DNA of 64,000 nucleotides, from contig NZ_FTMS01000002.1 of NCBI RefSeq assembly GCF_900156105.1, positions 62,001 through 126,000 of the forward strand, in the 5' to 3' direction. Below the pieces are notes generated by a model that had not been told where the DNA came from, did no database searches, and was given only the letters and a program-made list of their open reading frames with translations. Source of the DNA: Alkalispirochaeta americana. GTDB lineage: Bacteria > Spirochaetota > Spirochaetia > DSM-27196 > Alkalispirochaetaceae. Both the position numbers and the translations under genes were made by a program. Positions 26,786-35,695 of the stretch are shown here, one piece after another; the first letter of the stretch is position 1; every line of letters begins with the position of its first letter.

Positions 26786-27328
26786 CTAGGCTGTGTGCTG
26801 GTCACCTCGAACCATGAGAACCTTGCCCGTTCGTACCAGTTCGATGATCTCGTAGCTGTTGAGAACGCGTGTGGCGTTGTCAACCTCGTCGGATGAACCG
26901 GTGATCTCCAGGGTTATTACGGCCTCACCGATATCCACAATATCACACTGCAAGGCCCGGGCGAGTTGAAGGATTTCCGATCGCGCCGGTGCTGTGCAGG
27001 CAATTTTGATCAAGGCCAGCTCTCGCTGGATGATATCCTCGCCGGTCCTGTCCGAGGCGTGGACCACATCGATAAGCTTGTTCAGTTGCTTCAGGATCTG
27101 GTCCAGAGTCTTCTCATCTCCCGATGCAACGATGTTCATCATGGAGTATTCGGGGTTGCTCGACGGTGAAACCACGAGACTGTCGATGTTGTAACCCCGC
27201 CGGGCAAAGACCAGGGATATTCGTATAAGCGCTCCCGGCCGGTTTGCCACGAGAACGCTGATCGTGTGCTTCCGTTCTCCCTTGGTTCGATCCAGAATTG
27301 TGTCGATGTGAGATGTAGTGTTCTTCAT
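26786..27328 (-). CDS. ilvN: Acetolactate synthase small (regulatory) subunit
   Basis: The regulatory partner of IlvB, 180 residues. The N-terminal ACT domain reads [31 protein letters not shown], which in the family binds valine for feedback inhibition. The C-terminal half holds the second ALS regulatory domain ([19 protein letters not shown]). Length is slightly above the usual 160-170. The start ATG shares a base with the ilvB stop (TGATG), giving translational coupling and a matched subunit ratio. Confidence 0.95.
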   Translation of the reverse strand: MKNTTSHIDTILDRTKGERKHTISVLVANRPGALIRISLVFARRGYNIDSLVVSPSSNPEYSMMNIVASGDEKTLDQILKQLNKLIDVVHASDRTGEDIIQRELALIKIACTAPARSEILQLARALQCDIVDIGEAVITLEITGSSDEVDNATRVLNSYEIIELVRTGKVLMVRGDQHTA

Positions 27329-29043
27329 CAGGTGCTCCCCACAGGTTTGGCAAGTTTTTTCGTTGGCGCTTCTACCAGCATCTCCGAGTAGCCCGCTCCG
27401 GCGGGTATCATCGGGTAGACATTGTCTTCCTTGAGAACTTCGGCATCGATCAGGCAAGGCCCGTCGTTGTAGGCCAGGGCGGCTGCAATGACCCGCTTTA
27501 CGTCGGCACCCCGTCGAATCCGGTATCCATTCACACCAAAACTCTCGGCCAGTTTCACGAAGTCCGGATTTCCTTCCATATCAACACCGGAGAGGCGGTT
27601 ATCAAAAAAGAGTTCCTGCCACTGGCGAACCATGCCAAGATAGGAGTTATTGATGACCACAATTTTGATAGGGAGTTTGTGAATCATCGCCGTGGCCAGC
27701 TCGGGCATGGTCATCTGGAATCCTCCGTCTCCCACAAAGGCTACGACCCGTGCCTCGGGGTGTGCGAACTGCGCACCGATCGCGGCCGGAAGTCCGAACC
27801 CCATGGTTCCGGCCCCCCCGCTGGAGAGCCACTGATAGCGGTGGCTGATCAGATAGTGTTGGGCCGCCCACATCTGGTGTTGCCCCACATCGGTAGAGAC
27901 GTAGGCCTGGCCGTCGGTCTGGCGGTATATTTCGTCGATTACGTGTTCTGCCCGGAGTTTCCCGCTTTTCTTGAACTTCAGGGGGTATTCCCGGCGCCAC
28001 AGCTCGATCTGGGCGAGCCAGTCGGCGGTATCGCCTGGCTGGACTCTCGATGCAATCTGTTCCACCACGGTAGCGGCGTCGCCCTCGATTGCCAGATCCA
28101 TCTGAAGGGTCTTGTTGAACTCCGAGGAATCGATGTCGATATGGATTTTTTCAGCATCGCGACAGAACTTTCCCGGATCCCCCACAATCCTGTCGTCCCA
28201 ACGGGAGCCCACCGAGACGATCAAGTCGCAGTGTTCCACGGCGCGATTTGCGTAGGCCGTACCGTGCATGCCCAGCATTCCCAAAGAGAGGGGATGTGTT
28301 TCGGGGAAGCCGCCCTTGCCCAGGAGAGTGTTTACTGCGGGGATCTGCATTTTCTCGGCCAGGTAGATCAGCTCTTTTCCGGCTCCCGATATGATTGCAC
28401 CGTGGCCGACGAGAAGAACAGGTCTCCGAGACCGTTCGATCATCCGTACGGCCTGCTCGATTTCCTCGGGAGTTCCTTCCTGAGGCAGAGAGTACCCCCG
28501 AATGTTCACGGTTCCTCCGTATTCCGGTTCATCCTGGAAGATGGCACTGGATATATCCTTGGGCATATCAATAAGGACGGGGCCGGGGCGTCCGGTCTGG
28601 CAGATATGGAAGGCTTCTTTCATAACCCGGGGGATATCATGGACATCCTTGACGAGGTAGGAATGTTTTACCACGGGGTAGGAGATTCCCGATACGTCGG
28701 CCTCCTGGAACGCATCCAGGCCAAGGTTCCAGGTGGTTTGTTGGCCTGATATGACTACCATGGGAACTGAATCCATTTGGGCCGTAAGAATTCCGGTGAT
28801 CGTGTTGGTTGCTCCCGGTCCGGAAGTTACCAGAACGACAGCGGGCTTGCCTGTTGCCCGGGCATAGCCATCGGCCATGTGAGTCGCGCCCTGTTCGTGA
28901 CGGCTTAGGACGAACTTGACCGGAGAATCTACCAGAGCGTCAAAGATGGGGATTGCCGCACCTCCGGGATAGCCGAAAATATACTCCACTCCGTGATGGT
29001 GGATCATGTCTACGATGATTTGCGCACCGTTTTTTTGGTTCAT
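27328..29043 (-). CDS. ilvB: Acetolactate synthase large (catalytic) subunit
   Basis: A ThDP- and FAD-dependent enzyme that condenses pyruvate to acetolactate, the first shared step of valine, leucine and isoleucine synthesis. The 571 residues include the catalytic-Glu region [16 protein letters not shown], the FAD-binding middle domain, and the ThDP motif [15 protein letters not shown] followed by [12 protein letters not shown] take the ATG at 29043 because AGGAGGAAGG is ideally placed. The open frame continues upstream in phase to 29124, and an ATG at 29106 is a possible near-leaderless alternative adding 21 residues. Confidence 0.96.
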   Translation of the reverse strand: MNQKNGAQIIVDMIHHHGVEYIFGYPGGAAIPIFDALVDSPVKFVLSRHEQGATHMADGYARATGKPAVVLVTSGPGATNTITGILTAQMDSVPMVVISGQQTTWNLGLDAFQEADVSGISYPVVKHSYLVKDVHDIPRVMKEAFHICQTGRPGPVLIDMPKDISSAIFQDEPEYGGTVNIRGYSLPQEGTPEEIEQAVRMIERSRRPVLLVGHGAIISGAGKELIYLAEKMQIPAVNTLLGKGGFPETHPLSLGMLGMHGTAYANRAVEHCDLIVSVGSRWDDRIVGDPGKFCRDAEKIHIDIDSSEFNKTLQMDLAIEGDAATVVEQIASRVQPGDTADWLAQIELWRREYPLKFKKSGKLRAEHVIDEIYRQTDGQAYVSTDVGQHQMWAAQHYLISHRYQWLSSGGAGTMGFGLPAAIGAQFAHPEARVVAFVGDGGFQMTMPELATAMIHKLPIKIVVINNSYLGMVRQWQELFFDNRLSGVDMEGNPDFVKLAESFGVNGYRIRRGADVKRVIAAALAYNDGPCLIDAEVLKEDNVYPMIPAGAGYSEMLVEAPTKKLAKPVGST

Positions 29044-29123
29044 GCCTTCCTCCTGGTTTTCGCCGTCGATCATCTCCAGCAGTCGATCACTCCACCGGCC
29101 GATCATGTCAACAATAGAAATCA

Positions 29124-29152
29124 AGTATTTTACCTTTTCCGGGACAAGTCAA
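29124..29152 (-). promoter_or_regulatory. Sigma-70-type promoter of the ilvB operon
   Basis: Minus-strand TTGACT (29147-29152) and AATACT (29124-29129) are separated by 17 nt and stand in a locally AT-rich stretch upstream of ilvB. The start point would be near 29117, giving a leader of about 75 nt to the ATG at 29043. No T-box or attenuator hairpin is visible in that leader. Confidence 0.5.
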
Positions 29153-29170
29153 GGGAGTTTTCAGATTTTG

Positions 29171-29198
29171 TTGCCATTTTTCTACGGGAAAATGGCAA
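29171..29198. repeat. Perfect 10-bp inverted repeat upstream of ilvB promoter
   Basis: TTGCCATTTT (29171-29180) and AAAATGGCAA (29189-29198) are perfect inverted arms around an 8-nt spacer. The centre lies about 35 bp upstream of the ilvB -35 box, in the AT-rich divergent gap between ilvB and the polyprenyl synthase gene. It has the form of a dimeric regulator site. Confidence 0.6.
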
Positions 29199-29414
29199 TA
29201 TCGACCCTCGTGATTGGAAAATGAGTCTTTTTTTTCCGCGATCAGACCGAATTTTTTGTCTTTGCTTTTTTATGGCAGATATTTTTACTTTTCGCATGGC
29301 CTGGAAAAGGGAATGATGATATATTTTTATCGAAGGTTGTAATCATGCCGACCGGGCAGGCGGCGCCAGGCATGATTGCTGGTTGGTATTGAGCCGCCGG
29401 GAAAGGATATTTGT
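29199..29414. other. AT-rich intergenic region, ilvB / polyprenyl synthase
   Basis: Together with 29044-29198 this is the longest gene-free stretch of the window (371 bp). It is markedly richer in A and T than its surroundings, with several T-runs on the plus strand. I see no open frame, tRNA or clear hairpin terminator here. The plus-strand gene has a Shine-Dalgarno but no promoter I can place with confidence. Confidence 0.5.
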
Positions 29415-30494
29415 GTGAATCAACTTCTGGGCGACCATGTCGCGTCCATCGGGTCTGCTCTTGAGAGCTATTTCGATACCCAGGCTGGGCAGATCCTGAC
29501 CTTCCACCCCTGGGGTGAGGATTTGCGATGTCGCCTCCGGGATTTTACCCTTCGAGGAAAGCTCTTGCGGGGCGCGTTGGTCCCTTTTACCTTCCGACTC
29601 TTCTCCCGCGAAGACCCTCTGCCGTCGGCTTGCCTCCAGGCAGGAGTGGCCATGGAACTTCTTCAGGCCTTTCTTTTGATCCACGACGATATCATGGACC
29701 AGGATAAAACTCGTCGGGGAGCTCCCGCCGTGCACGCTCAGTACGAGGAGCATCTCTTTGGGAAGCGCCCCGAGGTACTCTCGACGGAAGGTGAGCATTA
29801 CGGTGTGGCCCAGGGAATTTGTGCGGGCGATGTTGCTGCCTTTCTGGCGATGCAGATCATCTCGGGTCTGGAGGTTATTCCCGAGACCCGGGTTGAGCTG
29901 GTATCGATGATCTCCCGGGAGATCGTGGCAGTAGGGTTGGCTCAGATGCAGGATGTTCATCACGGGGCGGTGTCTCAGGCGGAGCCGGAGAAAATTCTGG
30001 AAGTCTATACCGGTAAAACGGGCCGCTACACCTTCAGCTTGCCCATGATGATTGGCGCTCGTCTGGCAGGACAGCCCGATCGGGTGGTTCAGCTTCTCCA
30101 GCGTTTTGGCGAGAGCCAGGGGCGGATTTTCCAGATCCGCGACGATCAACTGGGGATTTTTGGTGATTCCCAGTTGATCGGAAAGCCCCTGGGAAGCGAT
30201 ATCCGGGAAAATAAAAAAACACTTTTCCGAGAGGAACTTTTTCGGCGTCTGCCGCAGGATCACCCGCTTCGCGACTATTTCGGATCAGATCAGATCGGAC
30301 CTGAGGAGGTTGAGAAGGTCCGACAAGCCCTTCACGAGGAGGGAGTGATGGATGTCGTGGAGGAACAGGTTGCCCGGGACCGGGAGGAATCTCTGGAGAT
30401 TGTCGAAAGGCTGTCTCTTTCTGCCGGGTTTTCTGCGGAGGGCCGTGAGGCCTTGGAGGGACTTGTTTCCTACAATCTCGGACGTACCCGGTGA
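29415..30494 (+). CDS. Polyprenyl (farnesyl/geranylgeranyl) diphosphate synthase
   Basis: A trans-isoprenyl diphosphate synthase, 359 residues. The first aspartate-rich motif is HDDIMD and the second is QIRDDQLGIFGD, which bind Mg2+ and the allylic substrate. KLLRGA carries the IPP-binding Lys/Arg, and KTGRYTFSLP is the downstream lysine block. Product chain length is not clear: residues ahead of the first motif (MELLQAFLLI) are not bulky in the FPP-synthase manner, so a longer product such as GGPP or a quinone/lipid-carrier precursor is possible. The GTG at 29415 has AAAGGA upstream and was preferred over a TTG at 29376. Confidence 0.88.
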   Translation: MNQLLGDHVASIGSALESYFDTQAGQILTFHPWGEDLRCRLRDFTLRGKLLRGALVPFTFRLFSREDPLPSACLQAGVAMELLQAFLLIHDDIMDQDKTRRGAPAVHAQYEEHLFGKRPEVLSTEGEHYGVAQGICAGDVAAFLAMQIISGLEVIPETRVELVSMISREIVAVGLAQMQDVHHGAVSQAEPEKILEVYTGKTGRYTFSLPMMIGARLAGQPDRVVQLLQRFGESQGRIFQIRDDQLGIFGDSQLIGKPLGSDIRENKKTLFREELFRRLPQDHPLRDYFGSDQIGPEEVEKVRQALHEEGVMDVVEEQVARDREESLEIVERLSLSAGFSAEGREALEGLVSYNLGRTR

Positions 30495-30533
30495 GCGCAG
30501 AAGATCGAAGCAAAAAGAGGTGCGATCGTGCAA

Positions 30534-31226
30534 TCAGGCCACGCAGGATGCGGCCTTCTGGCAGACCTCCAGAAAGAGTTCGTGAACCCGCGTGTCCTCG
30601 GTGAGCTCCGGGTGAAAGGAGAGTGCCAGGAGGTTGCCCTGGCGTACAGCAACGGCCTCTTCCTGCGGGGATCCCTCGCGGGAGGAGGACTCCAGGAAAG
30701 CCAGGGTCTCCACCTGGGGCCCCTGGGCGATGATGCGGGGAGCGCGGATAAAAACCCCCACCAGGGGATGGTGGTGGGGCAGGGTTGCAACAGAGCTGGG
30801 AAAGGCAGAGCTGCGGAACTCGCTCAGGGGTCCCCCGAGGGGGGCCTCAAAGCTCTCGATCTGACGGCCGTAGGCGTTGCGCCGCAGGGTGATGTCCATC
30901 AGTCCCAGCCGGGGCTGATTGCTGTCTTCGATGGTTTTTGCCAGAAGAATAGCCCCTGCACAGGTTCCCATGAGGGGCAGTCCTCTCCGGGCGGAATTGC
31001 GAATTTCACCAAGAAGTCCGAATCTCTCCATGAGCATCCCGATGGTTGTGCTCTCACCCCCGGGGATGATGAGCCCTGCCAGTCCCGCCATGTCCCCGGG
31101 GTTGCGCACCGGCCGGGATGCTGCTCCCAAGCGGGAGAGCATCTCACGGTGGCGATCATATCCCCCCTGAAGGGCGATCACACCAACGGGATCGCCCTGG
31201 GGAAGACTCCGAAAGGAACTGCTCAC
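30534..31226 (-). CDS. pdxT: Pyridoxal 5'-phosphate synthase glutaminase subunit PdxT
   Basis: The glutaminase half of the DXP-independent vitamin B6 pathway: it hydrolyses glutamine and passes ammonia to PdxS. The 230 residues contain GVIALQGGYDRH, IIPGGEST, the nucleophile elbow GTCAGAILL with the catalytic Cys, RNAYGRQIESFE, and the His/Glu pair in SFHPEL. The length is longer than the usual 190-200, from a spacer near FLESSSREGSPQEE. The start is a GTG 5 bp after the pdxS stop, with only a weak upstream GAGG. The 39-bp convergent gap beyond the stop has no clear terminator. Confidence 0.93.
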   Translation of the reverse strand: MSSSFRSLPQGDPVGVIALQGGYDRHREMLSRLGAASRPVRNPGDMAGLAGLIIPGGESTTIGMLMERFGLLGEIRNSARRGLPLMGTCAGAILLAKTIEDSNQPRLGLMDITLRRNAYGRQIESFEAPLGGPLSEFRSSAFPSSVATLPHHHPLVGVFIRAPRIIAQGPQVETLAFLESSSREGSPQEEAVAVRQGNLLALSFHPELTEDTRVHELFLEVCQKAASCVA

Positions 31227-31231
31227 AGTTA

Positions 31232-32146
31232 TTACCAGCCTCGTCCGGCGATCCGTTCGCCCTCGGGCATGGTTGAAACGTTAATCCCCGTCATCGCCTC
31301 TCCCAGGGAGCGCGATAGCTCTACCAGCTTGGCGGGATCATCGTAGCAGGCCACGGCGTCGACGATAGCCCGGGCTCGGCGCTCGGGATCATCCGATTTG
31401 AACACGCCTGACCCGACAAAGACCGCTTCTGCTCCCAGGTGCACCATGAGTGCTGCATCGGCGGGGGTGGCAACGCCGCCAGCCGAGAAGTTGGGCACCG
31501 GCAGTTTTCCTGTGCGGGCCACTTCCTGTACCAGGTCGAAGGGGGCTCCCAGATCCTTGGCCCGCGTCATGAGCTCCTCGGGGGGGCAGTTCTGGAGCGC
31601 CCGGATATCTCCTAGAAGGGTGCGCAAGTGTCGCACTGCCTCAACGACATCGCCCGTTCCTGCCTCGCCCTTGGTTCGGATCAAGGCCGCCCCTTCGCCG
31701 ATTCTCCGCAGGGCCTCGCCCAGGTTGCGGCATCCGCAGACGAAGGGTGCAGCGAACTGGTGCTTGTCCACGTGATAGGTGTCATCGGCGGGGGTAAGGA
31801 CTTCGCTCTCGTCGATGAAGTCGATTCCCATGGCTTGAAGCATCCGGGCTTCCACGATGTGTCCGATCCTGCATTTGGCCATGACCGGAATGGAAACGGC
31901 TTTCTGGATCTCTTCGATCATGGCGGGATCGCTCATCCGGGCGACTCCGCCGTGGGCTCTAATGTCAGCGGGGACGCGCTCCAGGGCCATCACCGCCTGG
32001 GCACCGGCATCGGCGGCGATTTTCGCCTGGGTAGCGTTGGTGACGTCCATGATGACGCCTCCCTTGAGCATCTCTGCAAGACCACGTTTTGTGCGCCACG
32101 TTGAGGACTGACGCTCTGACCAGGTTGTTTCTTTCATGTTCTCCAT
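31232..32146 (-). CDS. pdxS: Pyridoxal 5'-phosphate synthase subunit PdxS
   Basis: The synthase subunit making PLP from ribose 5-phosphate, glyceraldehyde 3-phosphate and ammonia; PdxS forms a dodecamer capped by PdxT. The 304-residue product has GGVIMDV (Asp34), [11 protein letters not shown], the Schiff-base Lys91 in VMAKCRIGH, and the C-terminal block [29 protein letters not shown]. The ATG at 32146 (MENMKETTW) has AAGGA nearby; an ATG three codons later is also possible. It diverges from the PLP-homeostasis gene, so both B6 functions share one intergenic region. Confidence 0.97.
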   Translation of the reverse strand: MENMKETTWSERQSSTWRTKRGLAEMLKGGVIMDVTNATQAKIAADAGAQAVMALERVPADIRAHGGVARMSDPAMIEEIQKAVSIPVMAKCRIGHIVEARMLQAMGIDFIDESEVLTPADDTYHVDKHQFAAPFVCGCRNLGEALRRIGEGAALIRTKGEAGTGDVVEAVRHLRTLLGDIRALQNCPPEELMTRAKDLGAPFDLVQEVARTGKLPVPNFSAGGVATPADAALMVHLGAEAVFVGSGVFKSDDPERRARAIVDAVACYDDPAKLVELSRSLGEAMTGINVSTMPEGERIAGRGW

Positions 32147-32200
32147 AATTCCTTGGGAAAAGGTATACATCGCGCGTCCTCTCGTCAATATCACGGGGGG

Positions 32201-32206
32201 TATGCT
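32201..32206 (+). promoter_or_regulatory. Possible -10 box of YggS-family gene
   Basis: TATGCT lies 14 nt before the ATG at 32221, and no Shine-Dalgarno intervenes. Minus-strand TTGACG (32183-32188) with TATACC (32162-32167), 15 nt apart, is a weak candidate for pdxS. Both are tentative. Confidence 0.3.
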
Positions 32207-32220
32207 ACACTTCCCGGTAT

Positions 32221-32934
32221 ATGTCGATCGTAGCGGATAATCGTGCCGGTAATCTTGCCGATAACCTTGCTGTTATAGAAGAGCGGATTCAATCGGCCTG
32301 CCTGCGCTCTGGCCGTTCCCGGGATTCGGTGCGCCTTATGGCAGTTACAAAGCGCCAGCCTCCGGAACTCCTTGAGGAAGCTCTTCGGTTGGGGCTCCGG
32401 CTCTTTGGTGAGAGCCGTATCCAGGAGACCAAGGCCAAGCACGCGCTCTTTCCTCCCTCGGCAGAGGTGCACCTTATAGGACACTTGCAGCGAAACAAGG
32501 CTCGCGACGCAGCGCAGCTCTACCATGCGGTGCAGTCCATCGATGCCGTGCGCACTGTGGATGCCCTGGCTTCCCGGCTGGAAGAGGAAGGGCGGGAGAT
32601 CGGGGCGTTTCTTGAGGTAAACACCTCGGGAGAGCCTTCCAAGGAGGGAGTTCAAGGGTTCGGTGACCTTTTGCAGGTGGCTCTGGCCATAGAAGCGTCT
32701 CCCCGCATCAGCCTGCAGGGACTGATGACAATCGCTCCGTATACAGCGGAGGAAACTCCCCTGCGAAGGGCCTTTGCACAGCTTCGGGACTACCGGGATC
32801 GCCTGGAGGGGGAATTGGGGCGTGCCGTGCCAGACCTTTCCATGGGTATGAGCGGGGATCTGGAATGGGCGATCCGGGAGGGTTCCACCCTGGTCAGGGT
32901 GGGGACAGCTCTCTTTGGAAACCGCTTGTCATGA
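32221..32934 (+). CDS. YggS-family pyridoxal phosphate homeostasis protein
   Basis: A PLP-binding protein of the YggS/PROSC (PLPBP) family, 237 residues, a single TIM-barrel related to alanine racemase. The PLP lysine is K44 in [35 protein letters not shown] and [23 protein letters not shown] are the phosphate- and ring-binding family blocks. The family keeps free PLP and amino/keto acid pools in balance; no enzyme reaction is firmly established. Divergence from pdxS-pdxT supports a role tied to B6. A small membrane protein and a pseudouridine synthase follow on the same strand. Confidence 0.95.
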   Translation: MSIVADNRAGNLADNLAVIEERIQSACLRSGRSRDSVRLMAVTKRQPPELLEEALRLGLRLFGESRIQETKAKHALFPPSAEVHLIGHLQRNKARDAAQLYHAVQSIDAVRTVDALASRLEEEGREIGAFLEVNTSGEPSKEGVQGFGDLLQVALAIEASPRISLQGLMTIAPYTAEETPLRRAFAQLRDYRDRLEGELGRAVPDLSMGMSGDLEWAIREGSTLVRVGTALFGNRLS

Positions 32935-32958
32935 AGGCTGGTCCATGAAGGAGCTTCC

Positions 32959-33420
32959 ATGAAGAGGGAAGGCAGGTTTGCCATATTTGTCGCCTGGGTT
33001 CTGCTGATCCTGGCGTTTCCCCGGCCCTTCGTCCCCCCCGCTCTTGCGGTTGCCGTGGCCGGATCGTCTCTTTCGGATGACGATTCCCCACCGCTTCCCT
33101 ACGAACGGGAAGAGTTCCCCGACTGGGCCCGCGATCTTCGGAGAGGGGAAATTGTGGCGATTGGCTCCTTCCCGTTGGCGGTGATCCTGAGCGGGATCGG
33201 GTTGCAATTGGGAAGGTTTGCTGTCAAAAGTCTTGAAGAAGGACAGTTCTCCCAGGAATATGCTCCCTTTTTCTTTTCCACCCGCACTGGATCCCAGTAT
33301 AACCAGGAGGAGCGGGTGGGGCTTCTTATTTCTGCAGGGATAATCAGCGTCGGAGTGGCCGTGGCAGATTATATCCTGGGAAGACGTGAGCGGAAGGCTG
33401 CCGCCGCAAGGAGAGAGTAA
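32959..33420 (+). CDS. Hypothetical small membrane protein
   Basis: A 153-residue protein I do not recognise. It has an N-terminal hydrophobic segment that may be a signal anchor (FAIFVAWVLLILAF, then PFVPPALAVAVAG). A second membrane segment lies near residue 70-90 (EIVAIGSFPLAVILSGIGLQLG) and a third near the C-terminus (GLLISAGIISVGVAVADYILG), ending in a basic tail RRERKAAAARRE. No catalytic motif is seen. AAGGAG lies 6 nt before the ATG. The gene sits 24 bp after the YggS-family gene and 8 bp before the pseudouridine synthase gene, so it is probably in that operon. Confidence 0.65.
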   Translation: MKREGRFAIFVAWVLLILAFPRPFVPPALAVAVAGSSLSDDDSPPLPYEREEFPDWARDLRRGEIVAIGSFPLAVILSGIGLQLGRFAVKSLEEGQFSQEYAPFFFSTRTGSQYNQEERVGLLISAGIISVGVAVADYILGRRERKAAAARRE

Positions 33421-33428
33421 AACATTTC

Positions 33429-34448
33429 ATGAATATCTATCATTTTCACTATTCCATCCCCGAGACGATTCCCGGAGGAAGGCGGCTTGATCAATTTCTT
33501 GCCGATGAGGCAGATCTTTGTCGACGGAGTCAGTTGAAGCAGAGAGTTCGCGATCTGCGCTGTAACGGGAAGCCGGCAAAACTCTCCACACGAGTTTTAC
33601 CGGGAGATATCGTCGAGGGGTCTCTGGAGGCTGTCGGCCTGCCCAAGGCGATTCCTCAGCCTGTGGATTTTCCCCTTATTCACGAGGGACGCTCTTTCCT
33701 GGTGATTGATAAGCCTCAAGGGCTTGTGGTTCATCCCGGAGCGGGGAATCCCGATGGCACGCTCGTGAACGGTTTGCTATGGCGCTACCGGGACGATCCT
33801 TTTTTTCAGGCCCTGAGGAACATTCCCGAGGGAGCGTCCGGTGAGGAGATTTCAGACGAAAGTGATCAGGAGGCCGATCAGGAAAGTGATCAGGAAGGTG
33901 ATCTGAGGCCTGGTATCGTTCACCGTCTGGACAAGGATACCAGCGGTGTGATGATTGTCGCCAAAACTTTGGAGACCCACCAGTACCTGGTGGATCAATT
34001 CATGGCAGGGAGCGTCAAGAAGCTGTATCTGGCCATTACCCGGGGTGCGATCCGCCAGAACCAGGGTATTATCGATTCTCCCCTGGGGCGGGATCCGAAC
34101 CATCGGCGTCGTTTTGCCGTCACCCCCGGTGCAGGCAAGCCGGCTCACACTGCGTTTCAGGTTCTGCGCCGGTTTCCTCAGCATACCCTGGTATTGCTGA
34201 AACCCTCCACGGGCCGGACCCATCAGCTTCGGGTTCACCTGGCTTCTCTGGGAAACCCCATTCTGGGGGACCCGCTCTATGCACGCCCGGACAGGCAGCT
34301 GCCTCAGGCGACCCTGATGTTGCATGCCCGTCTCCTTGAGCTCTCTCCGGAGCCTGAGGGGGGCGTGACGCCCTATATTGCCCCTGTGCCTGAACGGTTT
34401 CGGGAGGTTTTGAGGATTCTTTCGGGGAAGGGGCCTTCCCGGGGGTAA
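33429..34448 (+). CDS. RluD-family ribosomal large subunit pseudouridine synthase
   Basis: Isomerises uridines in 23S rRNA. The 339 residues begin with an S4 RNA-binding domain (RRLDQFLADEADLCRRSQLK), followed by the catalytic core: LVIDKPQGLVVHPG, then HRLDKDTSG with the catalytic Asp168. GRTHQLRVHLASLGNPILGD closes the fold, as in RluC/RluD enzymes. An acidic insert of about 22 residues (GASGEEISDESDQEADQESD, then QEGD) lies between the first core motif and HRLDKDTSG and is encoded by a 12-bp tandem repeat. The exact target uridines are uncertain. The gene converges on the pseudo-beta-lactamase gene 56 bp away. Confidence 0.93.
   Translation: MNIYHFHYSIPETIPGGRRLDQFLADEADLCRRSQLKQRVRDLRCNGKPAKLSTRVLPGDIVEGSLEAVGLPKAIPQPVDFPLIHEGRSFLVIDKPQGLVVHPGAGNPDGTLVNGLLWRYRDDPFFQALRNIPEGASGEEISDESDQEADQESDQEGDLRPGIVHRLDKDTSGVMIVAKTLETHQYLVDQFMAGSVKKLYLAITRGAIRQNQGIIDSPLGRDPNHRRRFAVTPGAGKPAHTAFQVLRRFPQHTLVLLKPSTGRTHQLRVHLASLGNPILGDPLYARPDRQLPQATLMLHARLLELSPEPEGGVTPYIAPVPERFREVLRILSGKGPSRG
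33864..33899 (+). repeat. 12-bp coding tandem repeat in the pseudouridine synthase gene
   Basis: Three units starting GATCAGGA at 33864, 33876 and 33888, followed by a partial fourth (GATCTGAG). They encode DQEA, DQES and DQEG, an acidic insert. The 12-bp unit keeps frame on expansion or loss. Confidence 0.85.
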
Positions 34449-34504
34449 CTCTCCCGGGCGCATCGCTTGGGTGTCTTCGGTCGTGTTTTCGCCGGCTTTC
34501 CTGG

Positions 34505-35167
34505 TCAGGCCCGTTCGCTATGGTCCCGATAGTACGGGCTCAGGTGTCGTTCGGCCCGGACCGTGGAGGGGGGGCCTACCGCAGGAAGAAGAAGCATTTC
34601 CCGCTCCGCCTCGGGGATGGTGAAGATCATGTCCTTCATGGTTGCCACCAGAAGTTCCTCGTTGTAGGCCGAGGCTGTCTCGCCCAGGGTTCCGGCATGG
34701 ACAATGGTTCCGGTGAAAAGAAGCTCTCCCACCCGGTACATATAGGAGCTGGTAGAGTGGGGGAGAACGGGCAGGGCCTGTACCTGGAGCCCTCCGATCA
34801 GGAGGCGGTTCACCTCTTCCGGCACCAGATGCTCACAGGTAATGCCAAACATATCGCTCGCTCCGGCGATGAGCTGGTAGGAGTAGATCCGGCAGAGGGT
34901 GCGCAGGGCATGGCGCATGTAAGCCTCGGGGTGAGTTACGAGAACCCACCGGACCGTGAGATTGTGCTGGAGCAGGAGCGAGTAGAGTTCGTTATCCAGA
35001 TGAACCGGATCCAGCAGAATCGCCTCGGAGGCGTTCCTCCCGGCTACTATGTAGCAATTGGTGCGGCTGATGGGGCTGAAATAGGGAATGACCCGCAAGC
35101 CCGGGAGTTTTCCTCCTTTGCCGCAAGGGTCCTCGTCGGAAGCCGGTAAAACATCGGGGGTGCTCAA
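34505..35167 (-). CDS. Metallo-beta-lactamase-fold protein lacking metal ligands
   Basis: A 220-residue protein whose strand and motif order follows glyoxalase-II/metallo-beta-lactamase hydrolases, but with the metal site lost. The THxHxDH motif is replaced by VTHPEAYMRHA, the GD after the central strand by LFTGTIVHAG, and the final GHG block by LLPAVGPPSTV. One histidine remains in LPHSTSS. It is therefore probably not a hydrolase of the normal kind and may bind a ligand or partner. The start is the TTG at 35167: it overlaps the upstream stop as TTGA and has AGGAGG 7 nt before it. The pairing with the pentapeptide gene implies a shared function that I cannot name. Confidence 0.65.
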   Translation of the reverse strand: MSTPDVLPASDEDPCGKGGKLPGLRVIPYFSPISRTNCYIVAGRNASEAILLDPVHLDNELYSLLLQHNLTVRWVLVTHPEAYMRHALRTLCRIYSYQLIAGASDMFGITCEHLVPEEVNRLLIGGLQVQALPVLPHSTSSYMYRVGELLFTGTIVHAGTLGETASAYNEELLVATMKDMIFTIPEAEREMLLLPAVGPPSTVRAERHLSPYYRDHSERA

Positions 35168-35667
35168 AAACAAGCCTCCTCGTGGTTGGAAAATTTGAAG
35201 GAAACCTCCTGGCGCTCGGAGAACTGGAAGAGGGCGTCCTTGAGATCACAGTTGGCAAACTTGACCTCCCGCAGGCGGGCGTTGATGAAGCGACTTCGCC
35301 GCAGGGAGCAGTCGCTGAAATCCGTTGACTGGGCTGCAATGGCGTTAAAATTGCACATATCGGCCGTTGCCCCCGTGAAAGCGCATCGCGTAAGGCGGCT
35401 TCCGGCGAAGACGGAATCCATGAGATGACTCTCGTCAAAGCGGCAATCCTCAAATACGGCAAAGTCAGCAAAAACGCAATCCCACGTGGTATCGCGAAAA
35501 TCGCAGTTGCGAAAGGTTGCCCCCGAGAAGGCGGCCCATCGCAGATGCCTTGCCCGCAGGTCAAGATCCCGGAAGGTAGCTCCCCGGCCGTTGAGATGCT
35601 CTATCACCGAGGCTGTCTCGCCCAGGAGGGTCAAAAACGTGTCCTGATCAACCTTTTGTTCAAACAC
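35164..35667 (-). CDS. Pentapeptide-repeat protein
   Basis: A 167-residue protein. Residues about 30-150 follow the pentapeptide pattern with a bulky residue every fifth position, such as ATFRN, CDFRD, CVFAD, CRFDE, SVFAG, CAFTG, CNFNA, TDFSD, SRFIN, VKFAN and CDLKD. This gives a right-handed quadrilateral beta-helix. Phenylalanine rather than leucine dominates the central position, and many repeats carry cysteine. Some pentapeptide proteins mimic DNA and bind gyrase; most have no known role. The start is a GTG (35667) with only a weak upstream signal. The stop overlaps the start of the next gene (TTGA). Confidence 0.88.
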   Translation of the reverse strand: MFEQKVDQDTFLTLLGETASVIEHLNGRGATFRDLDLRARHLRWAAFSGATFRNCDFRDTTWDCVFADFAVFEDCRFDESHLMDSVFAGSRLTRCAFTGATADMCNFNAIAAQSTDFSDCSLRRSRFINARLREVKFANCDLKDALFQFSERQEVSFKFSNHEEACF

Positions 35668-35695
35668 CCCGGCATTCTACGAAGAGGAGGGGAAC

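Noticed and set aside
29044-29123. T-box riboswitch or leader-peptide attenuator ahead of ilvB
   Set aside because: There is no T-box core, no terminator/antiterminator pair and no separate leader frame; the upstream frame is in phase with ilvB.
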